Shown in pieces: positions 43,063 to 52,771 of a stretch of DNA of 64,000 bases (position 1 is the first letter of the stretch; every line of letters begins with the position of its first letter). The stretch is from positions 558,001 to 622,000 of the forward strand of contig NZ_CP048632.1 in the NCBI RefSeq assembly GCF_010669145.1, read 5' to 3'. This DNA comes from Rhizobium oryzihabitans. Lineage in GTDB: Bacteria; Pseudomonadota; Alphaproteobacteria; Rhizobiales; Rhizobiaceae. The translations under genes were made by a program, and so were the position numbers. The notes under the pieces were generated by a model that had not been told where the DNA came from, searched no databases, and saw only the letters and a program-made list of their open reading frames with translations.

Positions 43063-43389
43063 TTAGCGTGCGGCAGCGAGGCCGACGATCAGGCCGCTGA
43101 CGGCGTTGATAAGCAGGAACTGGTTGTCGACGCGCACCCAGCGCTGGTCGCGGCGCGGCTCGGCAAGACGGTAGCGACGATAGTCGCGGCGGTCGACCGT
43201 GTGGCGGCGTTCGCCCGCAGACAGGCGCTGGCCGCGATCCCAGCGGTGCTTCTTGACGATGACCTTTTTGGTGGTGACCTGACGCTCGACGGTGACGCCG
43301 CGATGGCGATCGTCGTGGCGGCTCTGCGCCTGGGCCATTGGAGCTGCAAGAACAGTGGCGGCCAGAAGAATGGTGACGAACTTTTTCAT
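43063..43389 (-). CDS. RcnB-like periplasmic protein
   Basis: 108-aa protein with a Sec signal peptide (MKKFVTILLAATVLAAPMAQ, then AQS). The mature part is very basic (VIVKKHRWDRGQRLSAGERR, RDYRRYRLAEPRRDQRWVRV) and ends with a hydrophobic stretch FLLINAVSGLIVGLAAAR. This is the RcnB-family layout; RcnB in E. coli affects nickel and cobalt efflux. Metal function here is inferred. A palindrome in its upstream region may be the operator. Confidence 0.82.
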   Translation of the reverse strand: MKKFVTILLAATVLAAPMAQAQSRHDDRHRGVTVERQVTTKKVIVKKHRWDRGQRLSAGERRHTVDRRDYRRYRLAEPRRDQRWVRVDNQFLLINAVSGLIVGLAAAR

Positions 43390-43459
43390 GAATGTTTCCT
43401 CTCGTGTTTCGATGAGGAGAACTTACGAATAAACGAATGAACGGAAACTGAATTTAAAA

Positions 43460-43473
43460 TTACATTTATGTAA
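43460..43473. promoter_or_regulatory. Palindrome upstream of rcnB-like gene
   Basis: TTACATTTATGTAA has perfect 6-bp arms around TT, in the AT-rich promoter region 71 nt upstream of the gene start. Candidate operator; no known factor matched. Confidence 0.5.
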
Positions 43474-43566
43474 TGGTTGTTAATGCTTAGGGCGGAAGTT
43501 AATCTTTCGTTTTGAGTTTATCGAGTGGGTCGGACCGCCCGGAATAACCGGGCGGTCGCTTCTTCA

Positions 43567-44598
43567 TCAAACGCGTTCGGCGGATTTTGCCCAGAGGTTG
43601 ATGTCCGCATCCCTGGCGTAACGGTCGATTTCCGCAAGCTCCTCTGCGGAGAAATCGGGATTATCGAGCGCCTTCACGCAATCCTCGACCTGCTCGACAC
43701 GGCTGGCGCCGATCAGTGCCGAGGTGATGCGGCCGCCGCGAAGCACCCAGGCGATGGCCATCTGCGCCAGCGTCTGGCCACGCCGTTCGGCAATGCTGTT
43801 GAGCGCGCGTATGTTTTCGACATTGCGCTCATTGAGGAAGGCCGGGTTGAGCGACTTGCTCTGCGATGCACGGCTGCCGTCCGGCACGCCGCCGAGATAC
43901 TTCGTCGTCAGCATGCCCTGCGCCAGCGGAGAGAAGACGATGGAGCCGATGCCCAGATCTTCCAGCGTATCAACCAGACCGTCTTCCTCGATCCAGCGGT
44001 TGATCATGGAATAGCTCGGCTGATGGATGATGCAGGGCGTGCCGAGCTCCTTCAGGATGGCGGCGGCCTCGCGGGTGCGTTTCGAGTTGTAGGACGAGAT
44101 GCCGACATAAAGCGCCTTGCCCGAGCGCACGATCTGGTCCAGCGCGCCGCATGTTTCCTCAAGCGGCGTGTTGGGGTCGAAACGGTGGGAATAGAAGATA
44201 TCGACGTAGTCCAGGCCCATGCGCTTCAGGCTCTGGTCGCAGGAGGCGATTACGTATTTGCGGCTGCCCCATTCGCCATAGGGACCGGGCCACATGTTGT
44301 AACCGGCCTTGGAGGAGATGATCATCTCGTCGCGATAGCCGGCAAAATCCGTCTTCAGAATCTCGCCAAAGGCGGTTTCGGCGCTTCCGGGCGGCGGGCC
44401 GTAATTGTTGGCGAGATCGAAATGGGTGATGCCGAGATCGAAGGCGCGGCGGCAAATGGCCTGTTTGGTCTGGTGTGGCGTGTCATTGCCGAAATTGTGC
44501 CAAAGGCCGAGCGAAATCGCCGGCAGTTTCAGGCCGGTCTTTCCGCAATGATTGTATTTCATGGATTTGTATCGGTTTTCGGCCGGTTGCCAAACCAT
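43567..44598 (-). CDS. Aldo/keto reductase (YghZ/GpR type)
   Basis: 343-aa NADPH-dependent reductase. The catalytic tetrad region reads ITHFDLANNYGPPPGSAETA (Asp and Tyr), ISSKAGYNMWPGPYGEW (Lys) and VDIFYSHRFDPNTPLEETC (His). Sequence is of the L-glyceraldehyde 3-phosphate reductase branch that detoxifies methylglyoxal-type aldehydes. ATG 44598 follows GGAGG. An in-frame extension upstream has no support. It sits just past the beta-mannosidase stop on the same strand. Confidence 0.88.
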   Translation of the reverse strand: MVWQPAENRYKSMKYNHCGKTGLKLPAISLGLWHNFGNDTPHQTKQAICRRAFDLGITHFDLANNYGPPPGSAETAFGEILKTDFAGYRDEMIISSKAGYNMWPGPYGEWGSRKYVIASCDQSLKRMGLDYVDIFYSHRFDPNTPLEETCGALDQIVRSGKALYVGISSYNSKRTREAAAILKELGTPCIIHQPSYSMINRWIEEDGLVDTLEDLGIGSIVFSPLAQGMLTTKYLGGVPDGSRASQSKSLNPAFLNERNVENIRALNSIAERRGQTLAQMAIAWVLRGGRITSALIGASRVEQVEDCVKALDNPDFSAEELAEIDRYARDADINLWAKSAERV

Positions 44599-44717
44599 GG
44601 GTCTTCCTCCACTTGCTGATGACTGGTTGCGGAGAACCCGCAACCCTTTGAACCGATGAAGACAGGCGCGGACGCCTGCTTTCTCGAGGGGATGGTTAAG
44701 CCTTTCGACGCATGGTT

Positions 44718-47168
44718 TCAATGCGAGGATTGGCAGGTATGAAGATCGAAGATGCGGAAATGCGGCTGAGCGCCGCCCGCCTTCGGCGTGAAGATGATGC
44801 GGCGCGTTTCGCCGGCCGAGAGATCGAACAGATTGTCCGAATAACGCCCGGGCTGATCGGCTTGCAGCATGACGAAGAGGCCGAGCCCCGTGGCCGTGAC
44901 ATCAATCTCGAACTGGCCGTTTTTCAGCGTGCTGACCGAAAAGGTCAGGCCGGCGGGCTTAAGCTCCAGAGCCTTGTAGGTGTCGCGCACATGGTGTCCT
45001 TCGCCGGTCATGCCGTTGGAGGCGATGAAGTTCCAGGCAAGGATCGCGCCATCAGGCAGGCTGTCCATGTCTATTTCAGTCAGCGCCGCAGCCTTTTCCG
45101 TGCCGCAGGTGCCGTTGGCGGATTTCAGCGGCACGCGGGTACCGTCCAGATTGAGGGCAACGATATTCATGTCGATCTCGACATCTTCCGCCGTGTCGTT
45201 GACCATGGAAAAGCTCACCAAGCGTCCGTCTTGCGAGGGAATGGCCGAGACTGCGACCGGCTGGAAGAAACGGCGGGCGGCATAATGCAGCGCTTTCCAG
45301 CCGCCGCCATAATCGAGGCTCGACCATGAGGCGACCGGCCATGTGTCGTTTAGCTGCCAGTAGAGCGTTCCCATGCAATGGGGTTTCAGCGAGCGCCAGT
45401 AATCGACCGCCGTGCGGATGGCCAGTGCCTGCTGAACCTGGCTCAGATAGACGAAGTTTTCGAAATCCTTGGGGAAGCGGAAATAACGAAACATGGTGCC
45501 GGCTATTCGCTCGTTGCCGCCGACATTCTTCTGGTGCAGTTCGATCACCGGGGAGGCGATGTTCATGTCCTTCTCTTCCGCATAGGTGCGGATGACGGGC
45601 ATGGATGTATAGGACTGGAAACCGAATTCGGAGCAGAAGCGCGGCTTCACCGAACGATAATTATCGAACGATTTGTTTTCGTGCCAGACGGACCAATAAT
45701 GCATATCGCCGGAACCATCCGCATGCCAGGCGTCGCCATAATCGAGGTAGCCTGAAGCCGGGCTGGAGGGCCACCAGAGCGCTTCCGGGGCGGCTTTTTT
45801 CAGTGCCCGTTCGATGGTCCGGTTCAGGCGGTCGTAGGCCACGAGATATCGGTCGCGATTGTTGCGGGGCTCTTCGAACCAGGTCAGCGCGCCCACCAGC
45901 TCGTTGTCGCCGCACCAGAGCGCGATGGACGGGTGCGAGGACAGGCGTTTCACCTGATAGTCGACCTCGTGTTCGACATTGTCGAGAAAGTCCTCGCTGC
46001 AGGGATACAGGTTGCAGGCGAACATGAAATCCTGCCACACCAGAAGGCCGAGACGGTCGCAGAGATCGTAGAACCAGTCTTCCTCATAGAACCCGCCGCC
46101 CCAGACGCGGATCATGTTCATGTTGGCCTCGACTGCCGAACATAAGAGGTCCTCGGTCTTTTCCCGACTGGTCAGCGAATAGAGCGCGTCTGCTGGAATC
46201 CAGTTGGCGCCGCGGCAGAAGATTTCCCGGCCGTTGATGCGGAAGGCGAAGCGGCTGCCGGCCTCATCCTTGTCCGTCAGAAGTTCGATCGTTCTGAAAC
46301 CGATCTGGCGGGTGACGGTTTCATCCGGCAGTTCCACCGTCAGCGTGTAGAGCGTCTGCTCGCCGCTGCCCGCCGGCCACCAGAGTGCCGGATTTTCCAC
46401 GAAGAAGATGTGGCGCACTACCGTCTCGCCCGCACCGACGCCGCAATCGAGCCGCAGCCTGTCATCGTTGAGGGAAAGATAGAGCGGCAGGCTCGCCGGG
46501 CCTTCGGCAAACAGCGTGACGGCCACATGCAGCTCGACGCCGCCTTCGACGTGGTGCTGGGAGGTGACGACATGTTCGACACGGGCCGTATCGAGGCGCT
46601 TCAGCAGGATTTTCCCGTAAAGGCCGAACGGCGCAATCGCGATGTTCCAGTCCCAGCCGAAATGGCACTGCGGCTTGCGCAGCATGTTGCCGTTGGCAAT
46701 CGGCGAGTTGCCTGGGTGATAGGGAACATAAAATGGCTGCCGCGCCTGCCGCTCCGCGCCGGCGGCGATGTTGGAATGGAAGTGTATGCGAACGGTGTTT
46801 TCACCGGGGCGCAAGGCGCGCGATACATCGGGACGGTAACGGCGGAAGCAATTGTCTGAACTCAAAACCGGGACATCGTTGACGAAGACGATGGCCACCG
46901 TATCGAGATAGTCGATATCGAGATACCAGCTGGCATCGGCATCATCGAGGATGAATGTCCGCTCGATGATCCAGTCGCGCTCTGCGACCCATTGCACCGC
47001 ATGTTCATTGGCGCCGTGATAGGGGTCGGGGATGATGCCGGCATTTTTGAGTGCGCTATGAATATCGCCGGGGACGGAAAGTTCGGTCGCATGGTCTCCT
47101 TCCACGGATGCCAGGCGCCACGGCCCGGCCAGATCGATGACGGTTTCGGGCGTGGAGGAAGAAATCAT
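44718..47168 (-). CDS. Beta-mannosidase, glycoside hydrolase family 2
   Basis: About 816-aa enzyme. The N-terminal sugar-binding domain contains GANEHAVQWVAERDWIIERTF. The family 2 catalytic region has LLVWQDFMFACNLYP, HPSIALWCGDNELVGAL (acid/base Glu) and PRFCSEFGFQSYTSMP (nucleophile Glu). No signal peptide, so it probably acts in the cytosol on imported mannosides. ATG 47168 is preceded by AGGG at 7 nt; upstream ATGs are less likely. Divergent from a LacI regulator. Confidence 0.9.
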   Translation of the reverse strand: MISSSTPETVIDLAGPWRLASVEGDHATELSVPGDIHSALKNAGIIPDPYHGANEHAVQWVAERDWIIERTFILDDADASWYLDIDYLDTVAIVFVNDVPVLSSDNCFRRYRPDVSRALRPGENTVRIHFHSNIAAGAERQARQPFYVPYHPGNSPIANGNMLRKPQCHFGWDWNIAIAPFGLYGKILLKRLDTARVEHVVTSQHHVEGGVELHVAVTLFAEGPASLPLYLSLNDDRLRLDCGVGAGETVVRHIFFVENPALWWPAGSGEQTLYTLTVELPDETVTRQIGFRTIELLTDKDEAGSRFAFRINGREIFCRGANWIPADALYSLTSREKTEDLLCSAVEANMNMIRVWGGGFYEEDWFYDLCDRLGLLVWQDFMFACNLYPCSEDFLDNVEHEVDYQVKRLSSHPSIALWCGDNELVGALTWFEEPRNNRDRYLVAYDRLNRTIERALKKAAPEALWWPSSPASGYLDYGDAWHADGSGDMHYWSVWHENKSFDNYRSVKPRFCSEFGFQSYTSMPVIRTYAEEKDMNIASPVIELHQKNVGGNERIAGTMFRYFRFPKDFENFVYLSQVQQALAIRTAVDYWRSLKPHCMGTLYWQLNDTWPVASWSSLDYGGGWKALHYAARRFFQPVAVSAIPSQDGRLVSFSMVNDTAEDVEIDMNIVALNLDGTRVPLKSANGTCGTEKAAALTEIDMDSLPDGAILAWNFIASNGMTGEGHHVRDTYKALELKPAGLTFSVSTLKNGQFEIDVTATGLGLFVMLQADQPGRYSDNLFDLSAGETRRIIFTPKAGGAQPHFRIFDLHTCQSSH

Positions 47169-47311
47169 GATCGGACCCTGCATAATACGAATTCGAAGCG
47201 GATGGGCCTGCATTGTGATGCAGGCTTGTGTCGGAATCTGGGGAAGATGGATGCCCGCACGCCGGCTGCTGCCAGCTCGCATGGCCTGACGATCTCCTCC
47301 CTCCGGCAACG

Positions 47312-47320
47312 TTACCGTAA
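47312..47320. promoter_or_regulatory. TTACCGTAA half-palindrome near beta-mannosidase
   Basis: TTACCGTAA is a 9-bp dyad centred on one base, 144 nt upstream of the beta-mannosidase start. It shares TTACCG with the site in front of the LacI regulator. Confidence 0.45.
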
Positions 47321-47457
47321 AACAATCGTTCCGTCATGCCTTCGGAATGAAACTTACCGAGGTCTGGGCGCCTGCGGATGAGATATGGTACCCAGCAAGG
47401 AAGGGCGTTTTATTAAAGTCCGTCTTTCTTATTATAAATCAGATGTTTTTGTAGCTT

Positions 47458-47475
47458 TTATAATCTGGATTATAA
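47458..47475. promoter_or_regulatory. AT-rich palindrome in beta-mannosidase/lacI gap
   Basis: TTATAATC and GATTATAA form perfect 8-bp arms around TG. It lies in the middle of the divergent gap, suitable for a dimeric regulator. Confidence 0.5.
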
Positions 47476-47651
47476 GAATTTTTCCCTGCGCAATGGTCGT
47501 CATTCTGCGGCTCCCATTCGGAAATGCATTACCCGCGTCAGGAGAATTTTTCCGAACCTATATCGTTGTAGCCATAATCTGCGGTGCAGGGATTGGGCAC
47601 GTAGGCGGCCTCTGACGTTTGCCTTTGCAACAGCGCAAAAGCTATCTATGA

Positions 47652-48734
<1,083 letters not shown>

Positions 48735-48781
48735 CTAGCCGCTCCGCATTTCGACCTAGTTGCACTTTGTCACGATTACCT

Positions 48782-48900
48782 TCCGTCACGTCGGACTTGA
48801 TCCGGCATCCAGCCAGCCAAGGTCCTTGGGCTGAAAAGAGTCTTTTCTCCGCGCAGACGCGCGTCGGCTGGATTGCGGCTCAAGGCCGGAATGACGGAGG
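48782..48900. repeat. Intergenic palindromic repeat, copy 3 (different subtype)
   Basis: Outer arms (CCGTCACGTCGGACTTGATC / CTCAAGGCCGGAATGACGG) and GGCTGG words flank a longer centre with AAAAGAGTCTTTT and CGCGCAGACGCGCG. It belongs to the class of GTCAT-CCGG-CTTGA repeats common between alphaproteobacterial genes. It lies between the convergent lacI-type and znuA genes. Confidence 0.75.
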
Positions 48901-48929
48901 CGGAGGACTACCGCTCGCCGTTAAACGCG

Positions 48930-49916
48930 TCAGGACAGGCAATCCTTCAATGAGCCGGCAATGCCGCGCATCAGTTTGAAATAGAGATCGGGACCGGGTT
49001 CCAGCGTGGCTGCTTCCGGATCAAGCGTTGCAGACTTTGCCGCCGTGCCTTCGGTGATGACCGAGATCAGTTTCGGCTCGAATTGCGGTTCGGCAAAAAC
49101 GCAGGTCGCGCCAAGTTGGCGGACCTTTTCCTGCATTTGGCTGACGCGATCCGCGCCGGGCAGGGTTTCTGGGCTGACGGTGATCGATCCCGCCGTCTTC
49201 ACGCCGTAACGGTGCTCGAAATATTGGTAGGCGTCGTGGAAAACGATGAAGGGCTTGTCCTTCACCGGTTTCACCGTGTTCGCGATCTCGGTGTCCAGCG
49301 CATCGATGTCATCGATCAGCTTTTTCGTATTCGCCTGATAGATCGCGGCATTACCGGCATCGGCCGTGATCAGCGCGGTTTCGATCTCCTGGGCCATGGC
49401 CTTGGCATTCGCGGGATCCAGCCAGAGATGCGTGTCATATGCGCCGTGTTCATGGTCGTCATGACCATGGTCGTTTCCATGATCATGGGCGCCTGCCTCT
49501 TCGGCATGGTCCTCATGTTCTCCATGGCCTTCCTCGCCGTGGTCATGCGCCTCGAAAGGGCCGCCTTCACGGAAGGGCAGTTTTTCCAGCCCCTTTGCGT
49601 CTTCCAGTTCCACAACCGTTGCCTTGCTGGCAAGCGCCTCCAGCGGTTTTTGCAGGAAGGCTTCAAGTCCGGGGCCGACCCAGAAGACCAGATCGGCCTT
49701 TTCCAGCGTGCGGGCATTGGATGGCCTTAGATTATAGGTATGCGGTGAGGCCGCGCCATCGACGATCAGCTGCGGTTCGCCGACACCTTGCATGATCGCC
49801 GCGACGAGGGAATGGACGGGCTTGATCGAGACCACGACATTGGGCGCGGCTGTGGCGCCGGAAGCGGCTGCCGCTATTGCCACCGATGCCATGAGCGGGA
49901 TCAGGATCGATTTCAT
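48930..49916 (-). CDS. znuA: Zinc ABC transporter substrate-binding protein
   Basis: 328-aa periplasmic zinc-binding lipid-free protein. The signal peptide is MKSILIPLMASVAIAAAASG then ATAA. Metal ligands include His in SIKPVHSLVAAI and in ASPHTYNLRPS. A His/Asp/Glu-rich loop (HDHGEEGHGEHEDHAEE, then GNDHGHDDHEHG) lies between residues about 125 and 160, as in ZnuA. ATG 49916 follows GGAG; an upstream GTG is less likely. Divergent from znuC with candidate Zur sites between. Confidence 0.93.
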   Translation of the reverse strand: MKSILIPLMASVAIAAAASGATAAPNVVVSIKPVHSLVAAIMQGVGEPQLIVDGAASPHTYNLRPSNARTLEKADLVFWVGPGLEAFLQKPLEALASKATVVELEDAKGLEKLPFREGGPFEAHDHGEEGHGEHEDHAEEAGAHDHGNDHGHDDHEHGAYDTHLWLDPANAKAMAQEIETALITADAGNAAIYQANTKKLIDDIDALDTEIANTVKPVKDKPFIVFHDAYQYFEHRYGVKTAGSITVSPETLPGADRVSQMQEKVRQLGATCVFAEPQFEPKLISVITEGTAAKSATLDPEAATLEPGPDLYFKLMRGIAGSLKDCLS

Positions 49917-49943
49917 GAAATGCACTCCACTTGAAGAAGTATA

Positions 49944-49979
49944 GTTATGTTATTACATTTATTGCGTAACTCTATAACG
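49944..49979. promoter_or_regulatory. Candidate Zur sites in znuA/znuC gap
   Basis: GTTATGTTATTACATT (49944-49959) and GTAACTCTATAACG (49966-49979) are AT-rich imperfect dyads with GTTAT/ATAAC words typical of Zur boxes. They lie in the 104-bp divergent gap, and the Zur gene is part of the operon. Confidence 0.6.
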
Positions 49980-50020
49980 TATGCAATAGCGGTAAGCAAC
50001 ATCGCCGATCGGACAATCCC

Positions 50021-50941
50021 ATGCTTCATTCCGCCCCCAAGGGTAACGAGATACTGGTTTCCCTTTCCAATGCCGGCGTGCAGCGCAACGGCCGCTGGCT
50101 TGTGCGCGGCGTGGAGTTTTCCGTCAGCAAGGGCGAGATCGTCACGCTGATCGGTCCCAATGGTTCGGGAAAATCCACCAGCGCTAAAATGGCTATCGGC
50201 GTGTTGAAGCCGAGCGAAGGCGAGGTGTCGCGCATTGCTGGTCTGAGGGTCGGTTATGTGCCGCAGAAGCTTTCCGTGGACTGGACCATGCCGCTTTCGG
50301 TGCGCCGGCTGATGACGCTGACCGGGCCGTTGCCCGCGCGCGAAATCGATGCGGCGCTGAATGCCACGGGCATCTCGCATCTGGCCAATGCGGAAGTGCA
50401 GCATCTCTCCGGCGGCGAGTTCCAGCGTGCGCTTCTGGCCCGTGCCATTGCGCGGAAGCCGGATCTGCTGGTTCTGGACGAACCCGTTCAGGGTGTCGAT
50501 TTCTCGGGCGAGATCGCGCTCTATGAATTGATAAAAAATATCAGAAATTCAAGTCATTGCGGAATTCTGTTAATCTCGCATGACCTGCATGTGGTGATGG
50601 CTGAAACCGACACCGTGATATGCCTGAACGGTCATGTTTGCTGCCGCGGTACGCCGCAGGCGGTGAGCCAAAGCCCGGAATATATGCGTCTGTTCGGTGG
50701 CGCTGCGGCCAAGGGCCTTGCCGTTTACAGCCACCATCACGATCACACTCATCTGCCCGATGGCCGGGTGCAGCATGCGGATGGCTCGGTGACCGATCAT
50801 TGCCACCCCGATGACGGCCATCATCATGACCACGCGCATTCTCATGCCCGCGATCATGACGACCACGGCGAATGCGGTTGCGGCCATGAGCATGACGGCC
50901 ATGCCACTTCAAATCATCAGCAGGGAGAGCGGCATGTTTGA
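50021..50941 (+). CDS. znuC: Zinc ABC transporter ATP-binding protein with His-rich tail
   Basis: 306-aa ATPase that drives zinc import with ZnuB. Walker A is GPNGSGKSTSAKMAIGVL, the signature is LSGGEFQRALLARAIA, Walker B is LLVLDEPVQGVDF, and the switch His is in LLISHDLH. After residue about 238 comes a 60-70 residue tail with many His, Asp and a CGCGHEHDGH end (SHHHDHTHLPDGRVQHADGS and HHHDHAHSHARDHDDHGECG). The tail is unusual for the ATPase. It overlaps znuB by 8 nt. Confidence 0.93.
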   Translation: MLHSAPKGNEILVSLSNAGVQRNGRWLVRGVEFSVSKGEIVTLIGPNGSGKSTSAKMAIGVLKPSEGEVSRIAGLRVGYVPQKLSVDWTMPLSVRRLMTLTGPLPAREIDAALNATGISHLANAEVQHLSGGEFQRALLARAIARKPDLLVLDEPVQGVDFSGEIALYELIKNIRNSSHCGILLISHDLHVVMAETDTVICLNGHVCCRGTPQAVSQSPEYMRLFGGAAAKGLAVYSHHHDHTHLPDGRVQHADGSVTDHCHPDDGHHHDHAHSHARDHDDHGECGCGHEHDGHATSNHQQGERHV

Positions 50942-51751
50942 CGATTTCTTCGTTCGCGCCATTGTCGCGGGCATCGGCGTTGCTCTCACCGCCGGTCCCC
51001 TCGGTTGCTTCGTCGTCTGGCGGCGCATGGCCTATTTCGGCGATACGATGGCCCATTCGGCGCTGCTTGGTGTGGCGCTCTCGCTGCTGTTGCAGCTCAA
51101 CCTCATTGTCAGCGTCTTTCTGGTGGCATCCGCCGTTTCGATCCTGCTGATCTTTCTGCAGCGGCGGCAGGCCCTGTCCGCCGACGCGCTTCTCGGCATA
51201 TTGTCCCATTCGGCGCTTGCGATCGGTCTGGTCATCGTCGCCTTCATGAGCTGGGTGCGCATCGATCTCGTCTCGTTCCTGTTTGGCGATATTCTGGCCG
51301 TTACCCGCAGCGACATCGCGTTGATCTGGGGCGGCGGGCTGGTGGTTGTCGTCTCCATGGTCTTCCTGTGGCGGTCGCTTCTGGCCTCTACCGTCAATAA
51401 CGAGTTGGCCGAGGCGGAGGGGCTGAACCCGAACGCGCCAAGCTCATATTTACCCTTTTGATGGCGCTGGTGATCGCCATCGCCATGAAGGTGGTCGGCA
51501 TCATGCTGATCACATCGCTGCTTATCATACCGGCGGCGACCGCCAGACGGTTTTCGGCAACGCCCGAGGTGATGGCGGTGGTCGCTTCGCTGATCGGAGC
51601 GGTTGCCGTCATTGGCGGCCTGTTCGGCTCGCTGACCTATGATACGCCATCCGGGCCGTCCATCGTGGTTGCCGCCGTGATCCTGTTCGTTATAAGCCTG
51701 TTGCCGGCGCCGGGTTTTTCCCGCTCCGCGGATGAAGGAGGCAAGTCATGA
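50934..51751 (+). pseudogene. znuB: Zinc ABC transporter permease ZnuB, -1 frameshift
   Basis: Inner-membrane permease of the zinc importer. From ATG 50934 (MFDDFFVRAIVAGIGVALTA) the frame runs through about six helices to LAEAEGLNP and then meets TGA at 51459-51461. The rest (MALVIAIAMKVVGIMLITSL through the C-terminus) is in the -1 frame and ends at 51751. One G added near 51430 restores GLNPERAKLIFTLLMALV and a 272-aa protein, normal for ZnuB. Sequence error is likely. As written the last 90 residues are lost. Confidence 0.9.
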
Positions 51752-52152
51752 ATGCGCAGAACCTTACCAAGAACCAGTCGCTGGTCATGAATGCCCTGTC
51801 GAATGCCCATGCACCGCTCAGCGCCTATATGATCCTCGACAAGCTGCGCGACGATGGTTTTCGCGCGCCGCTGCAGGTTTACCGGGCGCTGGAGAAGCTT
51901 GTCGAATACGGTCTCGTGCATCGGCTCGAAAGCCTCAACGCCTTTGTCGCCTGCACCCACACCGAGGCCGAGTGCTGCTCGCACCACCATGGAACGGTGG
52001 CCTTTGCCATTTGCGAATCCTGCGGGCAGGTAACGGAGTTCCACGATCACGAGATTGACCACCGCCTTGAGCGCTGGGTGAAGGACAGCAAGTTCAAGGC
52101 GGAAAAGACCACGATCGAAATTCGCGGTCTTTGCGCCGCCTGCGCGGCTTAG
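51748..52152 (+). CDS. zur: Zinc uptake regulator (Fur family)
   Basis: 134-aa Fur-family repressor. A winged helix covers the first 75 residues (SAYMILDKLRDDGFRAPLQV, YRALEKLVEYGLVHRLESL). Metal-site residues are visible in CTHTEAECCSHHHGTVAF, the structural zinc uses two CxxC pairs (CESCG and CAACA at the C-terminus), and a further His pair is in FHDHEIDHR. It overlaps the znuB stop by 4 nt (ATGA). Its place in the znu operon supports Zur over Fur or Mur. Confidence 0.94.
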   Translation: MNAQNLTKNQSLVMNALSNAHAPLSAYMILDKLRDDGFRAPLQVYRALEKLVEYGLVHRLESLNAFVACTHTEAECCSHHHGTVAFAICESCGQVTEFHDHEIDHRLERWVKDSKFKAEKTTIEIRGLCAACAA

Positions 52153-52200
52153 GCCGGGCGCGCCATTAACGAGGGGCGAGCATTGCTGCTCGCCGCCCTG

Positions 52201-52734
52201 TCATTCTTCGATGGTCGCCAGATCCTTCGAAAAACGCTTCCAGTTCTCTATGTATTTTTCCGCCGAGCGGCGGAGGCCGGAAACGGCCTCTTCATCAAGC
52301 GTCCTGACGGCTCTGGCCGGTGATCCGACGATCAGGGAATTGTCGGGAAATTCCTTGCCTTCCGTCACCAGCGCATTGGCGCCGACCAGGCAGTTGCGGC
52401 CGATTTTGGCGCCATTCAGGATCGTAGCGCCCATGCCAATAAGCGAATTGTCGCCGATGGTGCAGCCATGTACGATGGCGTGGTGGCCGATGGTGCACAT
52501 GTCGCCGATCGCTGCGGCAAAACCGGGATCGCTATGCACCATCGCGCCTTCCTGAATGTTCGTTCCGCGCCCGACACGGATCGGTTCGTTATCGCCGCGT
52601 AGCGTTGCGCCGAACCAGATGCCGACATCCTCACCGAGTACCACCGAGCCTATGACATTCGCATCGGGCGCTACCCAATAGCGATCCGGGGCTGGGATTT
52701 GCGGCACCCGGTCGCCGAGGCGATAAAGCGGCAT
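52201..52734 (-). CDS. Gamma-carbonic anhydrase family protein
   Basis: 177-aa left-handed beta-helix protein. It starts MPLYRLGDRVPQIPAPDRYW and has hexapeptide repeats (IGSVVLGEDVGIWFGATLRG). The zinc His residues are in GAMVHSDPG and IGHHAIVHGCTIGDN. Related proteins bind CO2 or, in plants, attach to complex I. Activity is not certain. ATG 52734 has AGGAGG 9 nt upstream. Same-strand neighbour of the FAH-family gene. Confidence 0.88.
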   Translation of the reverse strand: MPLYRLGDRVPQIPAPDRYWVAPDANVIGSVVLGEDVGIWFGATLRGDNEPIRVGRGTNIQEGAMVHSDPGFAAAIGDMCTIGHHAIVHGCTIGDNSLIGMGATILNGAKIGRNCLVGANALVTEGKEFPDNSLIVGSPARAVRTLDEEAVSGLRRSAEKYIENWKRFSKDLATIEE

Positions 52735-52771
52735 GGCAATTTTCCTCCTCTGGATTATTCGCCGAAGATGA

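Noticed and set aside
47385..47615. 76-aa open frame in the beta-mannosidase/lacI gap
   Set aside because: No ribosome site, AT-rich sequence with dyads, no protein likeness; regulatory DNA is the better reading.
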